From assembly GCA_002400415.1 (NCBI GenBank), contig DGQP01000001.1, positions 329,476 through 393,475 of the forward strand: a stretch of DNA of 64,000 nt. The letters are read 5' to 3'. This stretch comes from Chitinophagaceae bacterium UBA4411. GTDB lineage: Bacteria > Bacteroidota > Bacteroidia > Chitinophagales > Chitinophagaceae. The notes beneath the pieces are model-generated. The model saw only the letters and a program-made list of their open reading frames with translations, searched no databases and was not told where the DNA came from. Position numbers and translations under genes: made by a program. Positions 8,687 to 17,191 of the stretch are shown in pieces (positions within the stretch are counted from its first letter, which is position 1; every line of letters begins with the position of its first letter).

Positions 8687-9795
8687 GTTTTTTTAATTTT
8701 ACTTATAATATAAGTAACGCCTGACCGGTAAGCTTCTTTACTGTTATAGAAGATTTTTTGCTTTACTGCACCTATTTTATCCGTAAAACCAGGCTGCAAA
8801 ATAGTTACTTCATTTATTTTTTGAGGTAAGTCCTCCAGTTCATTTGGTGAAATTGTAATACCGAGTGAAGAACGCAGGCTGTTCTCAACAGGTTCAATAT
8901 CCAGTTCCCGCCAATCCGGGTTCATCTGCTTAAAAGCAGTATCGATAAATAACACTGGCTTCCCCGTTCCAAAAGCAAATTCAAAAGCAATACCTGACCG
9001 GTCAGTTATCAGTATATCTGCTGATGGCAGCCTGTCAAAAACATTGGGCAGCTCATCCATAAACATCGATGGATTCTTGGCAATCAGCTGCTGTATTTTT
9101 CTGAAATCCTTCTTCTTCCTTTTTTCATACTCCGGGTGAGAACGAAGGATGACCCTGTAAGACGTTTTTGATAGTTCCTGCAATAATTTCTCAATACAGG
9201 TATCCAGGATACAGCCTTCAAACCAAGACGGAGCTATGAGAATTGTTGGCTGACTATTCATGTTTACAGCACTGTGAAAAAGCTGCAGTTCATCCAATAA
9301 TGGATAGCCATATTGAATAATTGCTTTTTGTTTTTGTCCGTACAGTTCTTCTGCTTTCCTGATTTCCCGCAACTGGTATTCGCCAGTACAAAAAATAGCA
9401 TCATAGTGAAAAAAAGCCTTCTTACGGTACTGCTGATGGGTGCTCACCGCCGCGTGAAATATATACACATATGTTCCGACAACCGCAGATCGCTTAAATA
9501 AAAAATTATCAAGATCAGGCATGGTCATGATCATTACATCTGCCCGGATGCGGGAAAATAAAAACCCAAGCATCCATTTCACATACAGCACACTCATTTC
9601 TGCCGGTGCTTTGCTTAATAAAGGATCATTTTTATCGGATGTGATATAACAAATAAGAAGTCCCGGTTCTGCCAGCAGGTCATCGATCAGTTTTTTGAAA
9701 TAAATAGAATAGTGACGGCTCTCTGAATAGAAAACCACTTGCTGCTTTTGCTGCAACAACCGGTTCACCTGCGTATATTCAGAAAAAAAACTCAT
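8683..9795 (-). CDS. CDP-glycerol glycerophosphotransferase (TagF)-like transferase
   Basis: Peripheral glycosyltransferase-like enzyme of the Glyphos_transf (TagB/TagF, PF04464) family, which transfers a polyol phosphate from a CDP-activated donor to a glycan or lipid. Family features: YIFHAAVSTHQQYRKKAF at 111-128, IFCTGEYQLREIRK at 134-147, ILRSHPEYE at 216-224, and the donor-site block ITDRSGIAFEFAFGTGKP at 263-280. The 370 residues match the catalytic core without a long N-terminal extension. It is the last gene of the phosphonate operon, 3 bp after the dehydrogenase. I infer that the donor is a CMP-activated phosphonate made by the fused cytidylyltransferase, rather than CDP-glycerol. 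The acceptor is unknown. Confidence 0.83.
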   Translation of the reverse strand: MSFFSEYTQVNRLLQQKQQVVFYSESRHYSIYFKKLIDDLLAEPGLLICYITSDKNDPLLSKAPAEMSVLYVKWMLGFLFSRIRADVMIMTMPDLDNFLFKRSAVVGTYVYIFHAAVSTHQQYRKKAFFHYDAIFCTGEYQLREIRKAEELYGQKQKAIIQYGYPLLDELQLFHSAVNMNSQPTILIAPSWFEGCILDTCIEKLLQELSKTSYRVILRSHPEYEKRKKKDFRKIQQLIAKNPSMFMDELPNVFDRLPSADILITDRSGIAFEFAFGTGKPVLFIDTAFKQMNPDWRELDIEPVENSLRSSLGITISPNELEDLPQKINEVTILQPGFTDKIGAVKQKIFYNSKEAYRSGVTYIISKIKKT

Positions 9796-9798
9796 TTA

Positions 9799-10827
9799 TT
9801 AAAGATATTGCATGACCAGCTTTTTTAGCTGGCCCCGATCAAAGTCCACAGGGTTATTCGCAAACCGTTCTTCATTCACTTCATCAAACAGTGTATCAAT
9901 GATAGCCGCTTTATCTACCCCCAGTTCAGCCAGTGTCGTCTTCAGCCCTGCATTTCGCATCAGTTGTAAGATCATTTCCTTTGCCATTCCGGGATCACTC
10001 TTCCCCAATAAAGAACATATTTCAATGCCGGGACGATTATATATAAAAAAAAGGGGCAAGAATAATGCAACGGCCTGGCCATGCGGCACATTGTAATTAG
10101 CTGTAAGAAAATAAGACAGGGCATGCGGCCCGGTGGTCCGTGTAATATTGATGGCTTTACCAGCCTGGTGAGCAGCCTGTAACATTTTTGCCCGGGCTTC
10201 AACTGAAGGAGTGCGAACTGCCTTTAAAAAACTCTCCCTCCATAAACTGATGGCTTGACGTGCATACCCTTTTGACTCGTCTGTTGCATTTTTATTCCAG
10301 TACGATTCTATAGCCTGTGCCAGGACATCCATTCCCGATACTGCTGTCTGATGAGGAGGTAATGAATGAGTAAGCGATGGATCAAGCAGAACAGCCTGTG
10401 GCAATAATTTCGGATGAGCCAAGGAAATTTTTCTCTTCCCCTGGTATACGACTGCAAAATGAGTTGCTTCACTTCCTGAACCGGCTGTAGTAGGAGCCAC
10501 TATGAAAAAAGGGACAGGTAAAGAAGATTGTACCTGCTTGTAAATGATTGCTTTGGCAAGATCAATTACACTGCCCCCGCCGATTGCAAGTAAGGCTGAA
10601 CCTATTTGTTCATTAAACTCAGCCAGAGCTGATACAATTTCCAGCTCTTCCACATTCGTTCCTTTTTTACTATACCACCGGGCCGGAAGATTCTGCAAAA
10701 AAAAAGGCTGTTCAGCAATATGAAAATGCTCACCTGCAATTACAAAGACCGAAGTATAGCCGGCCCTTTGAATTATTTCGCCTGCTTTTAGCAAACTATT
10801 GTCGCCTTGTATTACCTGCTGCATCAA
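9799..10827 (-). CDS. Iron-containing alcohol dehydrogenase, probable phosphonoacetaldehyde reductase
   Basis: Group III (iron-type) NAD(P)H-dependent dehydrogenase. The nucleotide loop GGGSVIDLAK is at 83-92 and TTAGSGSEAT at 113-122. Metal ligands by position are Asp167 (SGMDVLAQAIES), His235 (TTGPHALSY) and His249 (YNVPHGQAVA). The usual second ligand His is Gln171 here. The gene sits 7 bp downstream of phosphonopyruvate decarboxylase, whose product is phosphonoacetaldehyde. By context it reduces that aldehyde to 2-hydroxyethylphosphonate, as PhpC-type enzymes do. There is no AEP transaminase in the operon, which argues against aminoethylphosphonate as the product. Confidence 0.82.
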   Translation of the reverse strand: MMQQVIQGDNSLLKAGEIIQRAGYTSVFVIAGEHFHIAEQPFFLQNLPARWYSKKGTNVEELEIVSALAEFNEQIGSALLAIGGGSVIDLAKAIIYKQVQSSLPVPFFIVAPTTAGSGSEATHFAVVYQGKRKISLAHPKLLPQAVLLDPSLTHSLPPHQTAVSGMDVLAQAIESYWNKNATDESKGYARQAISLWRESFLKAVRTPSVEARAKMLQAAHQAGKAINITRTTGPHALSYFLTANYNVPHGQAVALFLPLFFIYNRPGIEICSLLGKSDPGMAKEMILQLMRNAGLKTTLAELGVDKAAIIDTLFDEVNEERFANNPVDFDRGQLKKLVMQYL

Positions 10828-10834
10828 TGAAAAT

Positions 10835-11962
10835 TTAGTTCCCTTTTTGCAAAGCTTCCATAAAATCTCTTTTCCAGTCAGCCGGGTTGCCCGCAGGCCT
10901 GCCAGTATTTTTTCCCGGCAATTGATTTGTTCTTATTTCAACAAACTGGAGTCCCGGGATAAAGAAATCATCTTGCAACCATTGGGTCAACTCTTTTTCA
11001 TTTATTATCTGAACTGTTTTTGAATACCCTGAAGCCTTTGCAATAGCGCAGCAATCAGCAAAAAAAGCTGCGGTTGGCTGCCCTCCTACAGATTCATGGC
11101 ACCCGTTATTTATTACAATGTGAATAAAATCGCCAGGGGCCTGTTGCGCTATAACCGGCAATGCGCCCATTTGCATAAACAGAGCCCCATCACCATCCAG
11201 CATAACAACCTTTCTGTTTTTATTTTTAGTAACTCCCAAAGCAATATGGCTGGCATGTCCCATGGCTCCAATACTTAAGAAATAATTAGTGATTTTTTTT
11301 TGCTGCAGTTCATTCTGTTCGTAAAACTCACGACCTATTTTCCCGGTTGTACAGACCACTGTTTCATCGCCTTTTAACTGAGTAATGATCGTTTTGATCA
11401 CCTGTTCTCTTACCAGGGGATAATGATTCTCTATGGCTTTGCCCTCATAATTTTCAAATACTCCTGGTGGCACCAGCAAAGCCACCGGCTTTCTATAGCA
11501 GAGAGCTTCCTCAATGGCTTCATTTATACTAATAAAAGCAGCTTCCTCATTTTCCTCCAGCAGGTAAACAGGCACTTCAAGCACATCCAGCAGTTCTTTA
11601 GTAATCCTGCCCATTTTCACATGCTGTGGTTCATCTTTTATACCTGGTTTTCCTCTCCACCCGATCAATAACAGCATCGGCACGGAATATACTTCTTTAT
11701 CCGCCAGTGAAGTCAGCGGGTTTATAATATTCCCAAGCCCGGAATTTTGTAAATAGACCAGCGGTAGCCTGCCAGTGGCAAAATGATAACCCGAAGCCAA
11801 TCCTATTGCCAGGCCTTCATTCGCCGTTATTATATGTTCATCGGAAGAAGAATGATCCTGTATATATTTCAGGAAGTGTTGCAGTAAAGAGTCCGGCACT
11901 CCCGTATAGAATACAATATTCTTCTTGTTCAGAAAATCATATAACCTTGCAGGGCTGATCAT
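10835..11962 (-). CDS. Phosphonopyruvate decarboxylase
   Basis: Thiamine-diphosphate enzyme that decarboxylates phosphonopyruvate to phosphonoacetaldehyde, the irreversible step pulling the PEP mutase equilibrium forward. The N-terminal pyrimidine-binding domain carries GVPDSLLQHF (21-30) and the catalytic glutamate in TANEGLAIGLASGYH (Glu49). The C-terminal pyrophosphate domain has the GDG...NN signature: GDGALFMQMGALPVIA from 257 and NNGCHESVGGQPT from 285. The SVGGQPT ending is typical of phosphonopyruvate rather than pyruvate decarboxylases. 375 residues is the usual short-form length. Its ATG at 11962 overlaps the stop of the mutase by four bases. Confidence 0.93.
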   Translation of the reverse strand: MISPARLYDFLNKKNIVFYTGVPDSLLQHFLKYIQDHSSSDEHIITANEGLAIGLASGYHFATGRLPLVYLQNSGLGNIINPLTSLADKEVYSVPMLLLIGWRGKPGIKDEPQHVKMGRITKELLDVLEVPVYLLEENEEAAFISINEAIEEALCYRKPVALLVPPGVFENYEGKAIENHYPLVREQVIKTIITQLKGDETVVCTTGKIGREFYEQNELQQKKITNYFLSIGAMGHASHIALGVTKNKNRKVVMLDGDGALFMQMGALPVIAQQAPGDFIHIVINNGCHESVGGQPTAAFFADCCAIAKASGYSKTVQIINEKELTQWLQDDFFIPGLQFVEIRTNQLPGKNTGRPAGNPADWKRDFMEALQKGN

Positions 11963-13263
11963 AACTGGGAAGGGATTAGTTTCAGCAGTTCACTGACAGG
12001 CATCAACCTTTCTTCTGCTTCCCGGGTCCGGTTGTGCTGCAGAATTGATTCAGCAGTGGTCAGCATCGAAGGATAAGCGCTTCTTAATAAATGATTGGCA
12101 TAAATAACTATATTGAATCCTGCTTCTTCCAGCCCCTGCCAGGTAATACCGTTATAAGTGGTAGGCACCGCCACTAAGGGCACTTTGTGCTCAAGTTCCC
12201 TGTATTGGCCTGCAAATTCAAGTATTTCTCTTCCATCCTTTGATTTGCTATGGATCATGATCCCGTCCACGCCGGCTGCGATATATGCTTTTGCCCGTTC
12301 TATAGCATCGACTGCCGTTTTACCCAATATCAAACTTTCAATACGGGCAATGATCATAAAATCTTTAGTCACACAACTCTTTTTCCCGGCTCTGATCTTC
12401 TCACAAAAATCTTCAATACTATCCTGCTCCTGTGAAGACTGTTCTTCCAGTAATGAATTTTTTTTCAACCCGGTTTTGTCTTCAATAACGATGGCTGAAA
12501 CACCCAGTCTTTCCAGTGAACGTACCGTAAAAACAAAATGTTCGATCTTCCCGCCTGTATCCCCATCAAAGATCACCGGTTTGGTAGTCACTTCCAGTAT
12601 GTCATTCAACGTCTGTAATCGTGAAGTGACATCAACTGCTTCAATATCCGGTTTGCCTTTTGCCATTGAATCGGTCAGGCTGCTGATCCACATGGCATCA
12701 AACTCCTGTTGCATTCCTTTCTCGTCAGTTAAGGATGTATTCTCCACGATCAGGCCGCTTAAACCGTTATGAGCTTCCAGCACCCGCATGCAGGGCTTTA
12801 CAGAAAGGATTCTTCTCAGCCTTTTCAAACGTATCTCAGCAGTTGTCCCGGTTTCCTTCAATGCTTTCTGAATAGCTGTAGAACTGATTCCCCGGGTATA
12901 AGGAACTTCTACCAGTTCCCCGCCCCATTCCTTTAACGTATCAATCACCTTTTGCCTGGTTGCCTGCTGTACACCTGTTTTCCAGTCATCCCCGTGCACC
13001 ACAAAAGCAGGTTTCAGTTGCTGAAGGTTAGCAGAATAATCCAGTGTTTCCTGCGGAATAACCTCACTCACACCGGCAATATTTTCCACAATTATCTTTC
13101 GTTGCTCAAAACTGAGATAAGGAACCCGTTTATAACCGGCAATGGCTTTATCAGTCAGCAAGCCAATAACAACCCGGCCCAGTTTTTTGCCGGTATTGAT
13201 AATATTCAGGTGGCCCGGGTGTATCAGGTCTGCACTCATGCCGATATAAACGATCTTTTCCAT
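11959..13263 (-). CDS. Cytidylyltransferase-phosphoenolpyruvate mutase fusion
   Basis: Two-domain enzyme of 434 residues. Residues 1-135 are a glycerol-3-phosphate-cytidylyltransferase-type nucleotidyltransferase: the HxGH motif is HPGH at 15-18, followed by GDDWKTG (91-97) and the CTP-site motif RGISST at 124-129. Residues 150-434 are a PEP mutase of the isocitrate lyase superfamily: FDGDTGG at 232-238 for Mg binding, and the diagnostic EDKTGLKKNS at 261-270. The mutase makes the C-P bond by converting PEP to phosphonopyruvate. The N-terminal domain probably activates the final phosphonate with CTP. First gene of a four-gene operon. ATG at 13263 is preceded by a GC palindrome. Confidence 0.94.
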   Translation of the reverse strand: MEKIVYIGMSADLIHPGHLNIINTGKKLGRVVIGLLTDKAIAGYKRVPYLSFEQRKIIVENIAGVSEVIPQETLDYSANLQQLKPAFVVHGDDWKTGVQQATRQKVIDTLKEWGGELVEVPYTRGISSTAIQKALKETGTTAEIRLKRLRRILSVKPCMRVLEAHNGLSGLIVENTSLTDEKGMQQEFDAMWISSLTDSMAKGKPDIEAVDVTSRLQTLNDILEVTTKPVIFDGDTGGKIEHFVFTVRSLERLGVSAIVIEDKTGLKKNSLLEEQSSQEQDSIEDFCEKIRAGKKSCVTKDFMIIARIESLILGKTAVDAIERAKAYIAAGVDGIMIHSKSKDGREILEFAGQYRELEHKVPLVAVPTTYNGITWQGLEEAGFNIVIYANHLLRSAYPSMLTTAESILQHNRTREAEERLMPVSELLKLIPSQL

Positions 13264-13384
13264 ATAATCAGGATCGAAAATAAACTATTCCCGGCGCCGG
13301 GTAAAGAACCCGTTAAAATTAAATGCCCGGAATACCCGTGCTTTTATAGTTTTGTCCCGGTTTGCAGAAAAACTGAACTTTTAC
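13264..13384. promoter_or_regulatory. Divergent promoter region with a 12-bp GC palindrome
   Basis: Short region between the phosphonate operon and the AlkP gene. It contains the perfect palindrome CCCGGCGCCGGG at 13290-13301, 27 bp upstream of the mutase ATG, so it would lie in or near the 5' leader of that operon. An exact plus-strand -7 box, TAGTTTTG, is at 13347-13354. Confidence 0.45.
13347..13354 (+). promoter_or_regulatory. -7 promoter box for the AlkP-family gene
   Basis: TAGTTTTG matches TAnnTTTG exactly. It covers the TTG codon at 13352, where the open frame begins. Translation therefore most likely starts at the ATG at 13385, 30 bp downstream. Confidence 0.55.
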
Positions 13385-14860
13385 ATGAAACGGATTCCGG
13401 CTTTCCCGTTGTTTCTTTTCCTGTTGCCCGTCTTCTTTGTGCTGCACGGTTGTATGGAAAACTATGATTTTGTCCCTTTAAAGGATGCACTTTTACTTAC
13501 AGGTCTTTATTGCGGTGCGTCGATCATACTATTATCCCTTTTTTGGCTTTTCTACCGGAATTTTATCAAAGCCGGGCTGGCTTCATTTTGCATCATGTCA
13601 TTCCATTTTTTCTTTGGTAGTATTCATGATGGCCTGAAAAAGTATTTCCCGGAATCTTTTCTTTCAAAATATTCCTTTATTCTTCCTGCCGCCTTCGTTC
13701 TCCTCCTGCTCGCGGTGATTCTTATAAAAAAAAGAAAAAAAACGTTTACCAGGCTCTCTTTCTACCTGAATACACTGCTTATCCTTCTTATTGCCGTTGA
13801 CAGTATAATGCTGCTGACAAAAATTATTGGCTCTTCAAAACAGGAACAGGCAACAACCCCCGACGGGATGATCCCTTGTAAAAACTGTCCTAAACCTGAT
13901 ATTTATTTTATTATAGCCGATGAATATGTGGGAAATACCACGCTAAAAGATAAATTCGGCTTCGACAACAGTGGTTTTATCAACGATCTGGCAGCAAGAG
14001 GTTTTCACACCATCCCCTACAGCAGCAGCAATTATAATTTCACGCCATACTCTGTTGCTTCCACGCTGAATATGGATTACCTGGATATACGGGCACAAAA
14101 AAAAGCAGACCAGTCTGATCTTGCCTTATGCTACTCTACTATAAAAAATAACAGGTTTCTCCGGTTTCTTCAATCAGAGGGCTATACATTTCGCAATTAT
14201 TCCATCTTCGATTTCCCGGGACAGCCGGCCAGGACTGAAGTAACTTTTTTACCTGTAAAAACAAAACTGATAACCGGGCAAACATTTATCAGCCGTTTTA
14301 ACCGGGATATCCGTTATCACCTTGTAACAAACCTGGAAACAAAATCCGAGATCAAAAGAATGACATATGGATTTCTTCACAACAATGAGAATATTTACAA
14401 ACTGACCCGGCAGGAAGCAGCAACGGTAAGCCCTGCACCAAGGCTGGTACTGACCCACCTGCACCTGCCACATTATCCTTATTATTTTGATAAAGAAGGA
14501 AAAGAACAGCCTTTTGAGAAATTAGTAGAGGGAAACCAGACAAACAAAGTAGCTTATACACAGTATTTACAATATGGAAATAAAAAATACCTTGAACTTA
14601 TTGATCATATTTTAAAAGAATCCCGGACTCCGCCCATTATCATCCTGATGGGGGATCATGGTTTCCGTCATTTCACTGAAGAAGTGGATCTTAAGTACTG
14701 GTACCTGAACCAGATATCCGTATATACCCCCGGCAAAAATTACGCAGCTTACAGCGACAGCCTTACTAATGTAAATTTTCTGCGTGTTCTACTCAATACC
14801 GAATATAAGCAGCAGCTTCCCCTGCTAAAAGACCAGGCTGTATTCATTGAAGAACGATAA
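13385..14860 (+). CDS. Membrane-anchored AlkP/sulfatase-superfamily transferase or hydrolase
   Basis: 491 residues. The N-terminal 145 residues hold four or five transmembrane segments (about 7-21, 35-57, 63-80, 97-114, 127-145). The rest is a periplasmic AlkP-superfamily domain: PDIYFIIADEY at 171-181 gives the first metal Asp (179), NFTPYSVAST (218-227) supplies a candidate Thr nucleophile, and GDHGFRHF gives the second metal Asp-His pair. The layout resembles phosphoethanolamine or lipoteichoic-acid-type transferases, which move phospho-groups onto surface glycans. It is divergent from the phosphonate operon, so it may place or trim the phosphonate at the surface; that is inference. The ATG at 13385 is chosen because the earlier TTG lies in the promoter box. 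Confidence 0.82.
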   Translation: MKRIPAFPLFLFLLPVFFVLHGCMENYDFVPLKDALLLTGLYCGASIILLSLFWLFYRNFIKAGLASFCIMSFHFFFGSIHDGLKKYFPESFLSKYSFILPAAFVLLLLAVILIKKRKKTFTRLSFYLNTLLILLIAVDSIMLLTKIIGSSKQEQATTPDGMIPCKNCPKPDIYFIIADEYVGNTTLKDKFGFDNSGFINDLAARGFHTIPYSSSNYNFTPYSVASTLNMDYLDIRAQKKADQSDLALCYSTIKNNRFLRFLQSEGYTFRNYSIFDFPGQPARTEVTFLPVKTKLITGQTFISRFNRDIRYHLVTNLETKSEIKRMTYGFLHNNENIYKLTRQEAATVSPAPRLVLTHLHLPHYPYYFDKEGKEQPFEKLVEGNQTNKVAYTQYLQYGNKKYLELIDHILKESRTPPIIILMGDHGFRHFTEEVDLKYWYLNQISVYTPGKNYAAYSDSLTNVNFLRVLLNTEYKQQLPLLKDQAVFIEER

Positions 14861-14927
14861 TCATAAACCGGTATATATATTCCTGATAATTCCAGGTATG
14901 TGCCCCATAAATATTTTAGTAAACGAT

Positions 14928-14935
14928 TACCTTTG
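14928..14935 (+). promoter_or_regulatory. -7 promoter box for bioB
   Basis: TACCTTTG is an exact TAnnTTTG match, 21 bp before the ATG at 14957. It argues against the GTG at 14900 as the start of bioB. Confidence 0.55.
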
Positions 14936-14956
14936 TTTACCAAACCAGGTATTAAT

Positions 14957-15961
14957 ATGAATTCAGGTAAGAAATCAGACAGGCAGTTAAAAAACAATTG
15001 GACCCTTGTAGAAATAAAAGACATTTACAATACTCCCCTGCTTGACCTTATTTATAAAGCAGCCACCGTTCATCGCAAATACAATGATACCAGCGAAGTG
15101 CAGGTTTGTACTTTATTATCTATCAAGACGGGCGGTTGTTCAGAAGATTGTGCATACTGTCCGCAGGCAGCCCGTTATGATACCGGTGTGGGTGTACAGG
15201 CATTAATGAAAAAAGAAGAAGTACTAGAATATGCTGCCAAAGCAAAAGAAGCCGGTAGTACAAGATTCTGTATGGGTGCCGCCTGGAGAGAAGTAAGAGA
15301 CAATAAAGACTTCGACCGGGTGCTGGATATGGTAAAAGGAGTGAACAGTATGGGCATGGAAGTATGCTGCACGCTGGGAATGCTGACAGAAGACCAGGCT
15401 AAGAAATTAGCCGATGCAGGCCTGTATGCTTATAATCATAACCTGGATACTTCGTCCGAATATTACGGCGAGATCATTCAAACCCGGACTTATAATGACC
15501 GTTTACAAACATTAGACAATGTCCGCAAGGCTGGCGTCACTATTTGTTGTGGTGGTATCATCGGCCTGGGCGAAACACATGACGACAGGATAAAAATGCT
15601 GCATACACTCTCCACTATGTCCGAACACCCGGAAAGTGTACCAATTAATGCTTTAGTTCCCATAGCGGGCACACCGCTTGCCAATAACAAGAAAGTGGAC
15701 ATATGGGATATGGTCCGGATGATAGCTACAGCCAGAATACTGATGCCCGGAACAATGCTAAGATTAAGTGCCGGAAGAAATGAAATGTCTGTAGCCGAAC
15801 AGGCGCTATGTTTTATGGCTGGCGCTAATTCTATTTTTGCAGGCGATAAATTGCTGACAACCCCTAATCCTTCATTTAATGAGGATAATCTTATGTTCCA
15901 GTTACTCGGTTTGAAACCAAGAAAGGCTTTTAAGGAAGAGAAAGAAACTGCTTTGGTATAA
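14957..15961 (+). CDS. bioB: Biotin synthase
   Basis: Radical-SAM enzyme that inserts sulfur into dethiobiotin, the last step of biotin synthesis. The 4Fe-4S motif is CSEDCAYCPQ. The auxiliary 2Fe-2S cluster ligands typical of BioB can be placed in RFCMGAAWR, VCCTLGML and TICCGGIIGLGE, and the fourth ligand Arg in LRLSAGRNEM. 334 residues from the ATG at 14957, normal for the family. No other bio genes are adjacent. The alternative GTG at 14900 would add 19 residues lying over the promoter box and is rejected. Confidence 0.96.
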   Translation: MNSGKKSDRQLKNNWTLVEIKDIYNTPLLDLIYKAATVHRKYNDTSEVQVCTLLSIKTGGCSEDCAYCPQAARYDTGVGVQALMKKEEVLEYAAKAKEAGSTRFCMGAAWREVRDNKDFDRVLDMVKGVNSMGMEVCCTLGMLTEDQAKKLADAGLYAYNHNLDTSSEYYGEIIQTRTYNDRLQTLDNVRKAGVTICCGGIIGLGETHDDRIKMLHTLSTMSEHPESVPINALVPIAGTPLANNKKVDIWDMVRMIATARILMPGTMLRLSAGRNEMSVAEQALCFMAGANSIFAGDKLLTTPNPSFNEDNLMFQLLGLKPRKAFKEEKETALV

Positions 15962-15975
15962 AAAAGTGAAGGCTG

Positions 15976-17058
15976 CTACCAGCCGATTCGCTTCCCGAAT
16001 TTACCCAGCCCAAAGTATTCATTCAGTTTCATATTCAGACCCAATTGATTGAATGCTGTATTGTTCTGGTAATTGGTCCGGGCAAAGCGGATATTCAATT
16101 TGTTCAGCAATACACCTAATCCCACCGAAAAACCATTTAATCCATTCCCCGCATCTCCAATACTCAGTTCTTTTCTGCGAAGGTGGTTGTATCCCAACTG
16201 CATCTCCACGTTGTCTCCTAAATGTATAGTGGTTGCAAATACAAAATGGCGGAATAATTTATCAAACGAAAATTTTTTATTACTAGCATTGGCAAACCCG
16301 TTCTCATTATTAAATGCAGTATCGTTATAGCTGATATCAAACTGGTGCAAGCGTTGCGCTGTAACCGAAAAGCTAAAAGGAGCATTTTCCAGTCTTTTCG
16401 TTAATCCTATTTGCAGGTCAAAAGGCAGATCGTCCGGGTCAGTGCCGTCATATTTTTTCAACTGTGTTCCCATATTTTTTGCCAGGAGAGAGGCTGAAAA
16501 TAATTTCGTCGTATCGCTATACAGCAATCCCACATCTATTGCCAGCCCGTTGGAACGGTATGGCCCGTAATTGGAGCTGATAAATTTTATAGTCGCCCCA
16601 TAATTCCATTTTTCCATATAACTGCGGGATGCTGATACCTGCATCACCCAATCTGTGGGACGAAAATTCCCCAGCAGGTTTCCTGCAGGGTCTGTTTGTT
16701 GGGTGTTACCATAATTCAGGTAATGCAGTCCCCACATAAAATTTGTATTCAGTTTCTCGTTCCGGTAACCCAGTGACAGGTGATATGCATTGATGCCGGC
16801 ATAGAAACTGTTGAATACGGCATTCATTTGCGTATGCATGGAAGGCTTCAGCAACGAAGGGTTATTAAAAGCAAGTCCAATATCATTGGAAGGCTGCGAG
16901 ACATTGATTCCGCCCAATGCTGTTAACTGTGGTGTATTAGAAAGCTTCAAAAAGTTAAACACAGCATTGCCGCCCAATGTTTGAGCTGTTGTTTCAGCAA
17001 CAAACAAAAAAGATAGTATGACCACGCAGAAACGCAAGAGGCTACGAAAATAAGCCAT
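15976..17058 (-). CDS. porQ: Type IX secretion system protein PorQ
   Basis: Outer-membrane beta-barrel of the PorV/PorQ family, part of the type IX secretion machinery. MAYFRSLLRFCVVILSFLFV begins a signal peptide. The mature N-terminus GGNAVFNFLKLSNTPQLTALGG and the following NDIGLAFNNPSLL are characteristic of PorQ, and the remainder alternates hydrophobic strands to a C-terminal aromatic residue. About 360 residues, normal. I choose the ATG at 17058. An upstream codon at 17082 falls inside the lon terminator hairpin. The secreted subtilase at 60.5 kb carries the C-terminal sorting domain this system recognises. Confidence 0.9.
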   Translation of the reverse strand: MAYFRSLLRFCVVILSFLFVAETTAQTLGGNAVFNFLKLSNTPQLTALGGINVSQPSNDIGLAFNNPSLLKPSMHTQMNAVFNSFYAGINAYHLSLGYRNEKLNTNFMWGLHYLNYGNTQQTDPAGNLLGNFRPTDWVMQVSASRSYMEKWNYGATIKFISSNYGPYRSNGLAIDVGLLYSDTTKLFSASLLAKNMGTQLKKYDGTDPDDLPFDLQIGLTKRLENAPFSFSVTAQRLHQFDISYNDTAFNNENGFANASNKKFSFDKLFRHFVFATTIHLGDNVEMQLGYNHLRRKELSIGDAGNGLNGFSVGLGVLLNKLNIRFARTNYQNNTAFNQLGLNMKLNEYFGLGKFGKRIGW

Positions 17059-17066
17059 TGAAAAGA

Positions 17067-17095
17067 AAATCCTCCCCTGCAACCGGGGAGGATTT
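17067..17095 (-). terminator. Rho-independent terminator of lon
   Basis: An 11-bp perfect stem AAATCCTCCCC (17067-17077) / GGGGAGGATTT (17085-17095) with a 7-nt loop, followed on the minus strand by TTTTCTTTTC. It lies 97 bp after the lon stop and 8 bp before the porQ ATG. Confidence 0.8.
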
Positions 17096-17191
17096 CTGCT
17101 TCCCGTTGATACGGGCAGTTTTTAAACAACCAACATGAAATGATACTTTAGTAACAGTAAAAGAAAAAGTTGGTTGACTAAATTCTTCTTT

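Noticed and set aside
12158..12772. 204-codon plus-strand frame inside the PEP mutase gene
   Set aside because: Antisense shadow of a well-supported gene; low-complexity Ser-rich translation and no domain.
13352..13384. TTG start extending the AlkP gene upstream
   Set aside because: The TTG lies within an exact -7 promoter box; the ATG at 13385 is better.
14900..14956. GTG start extending bioB upstream
   Set aside because: The extension spans the TACCTTTG box; homologous BioB proteins begin near the ATG at 14957.
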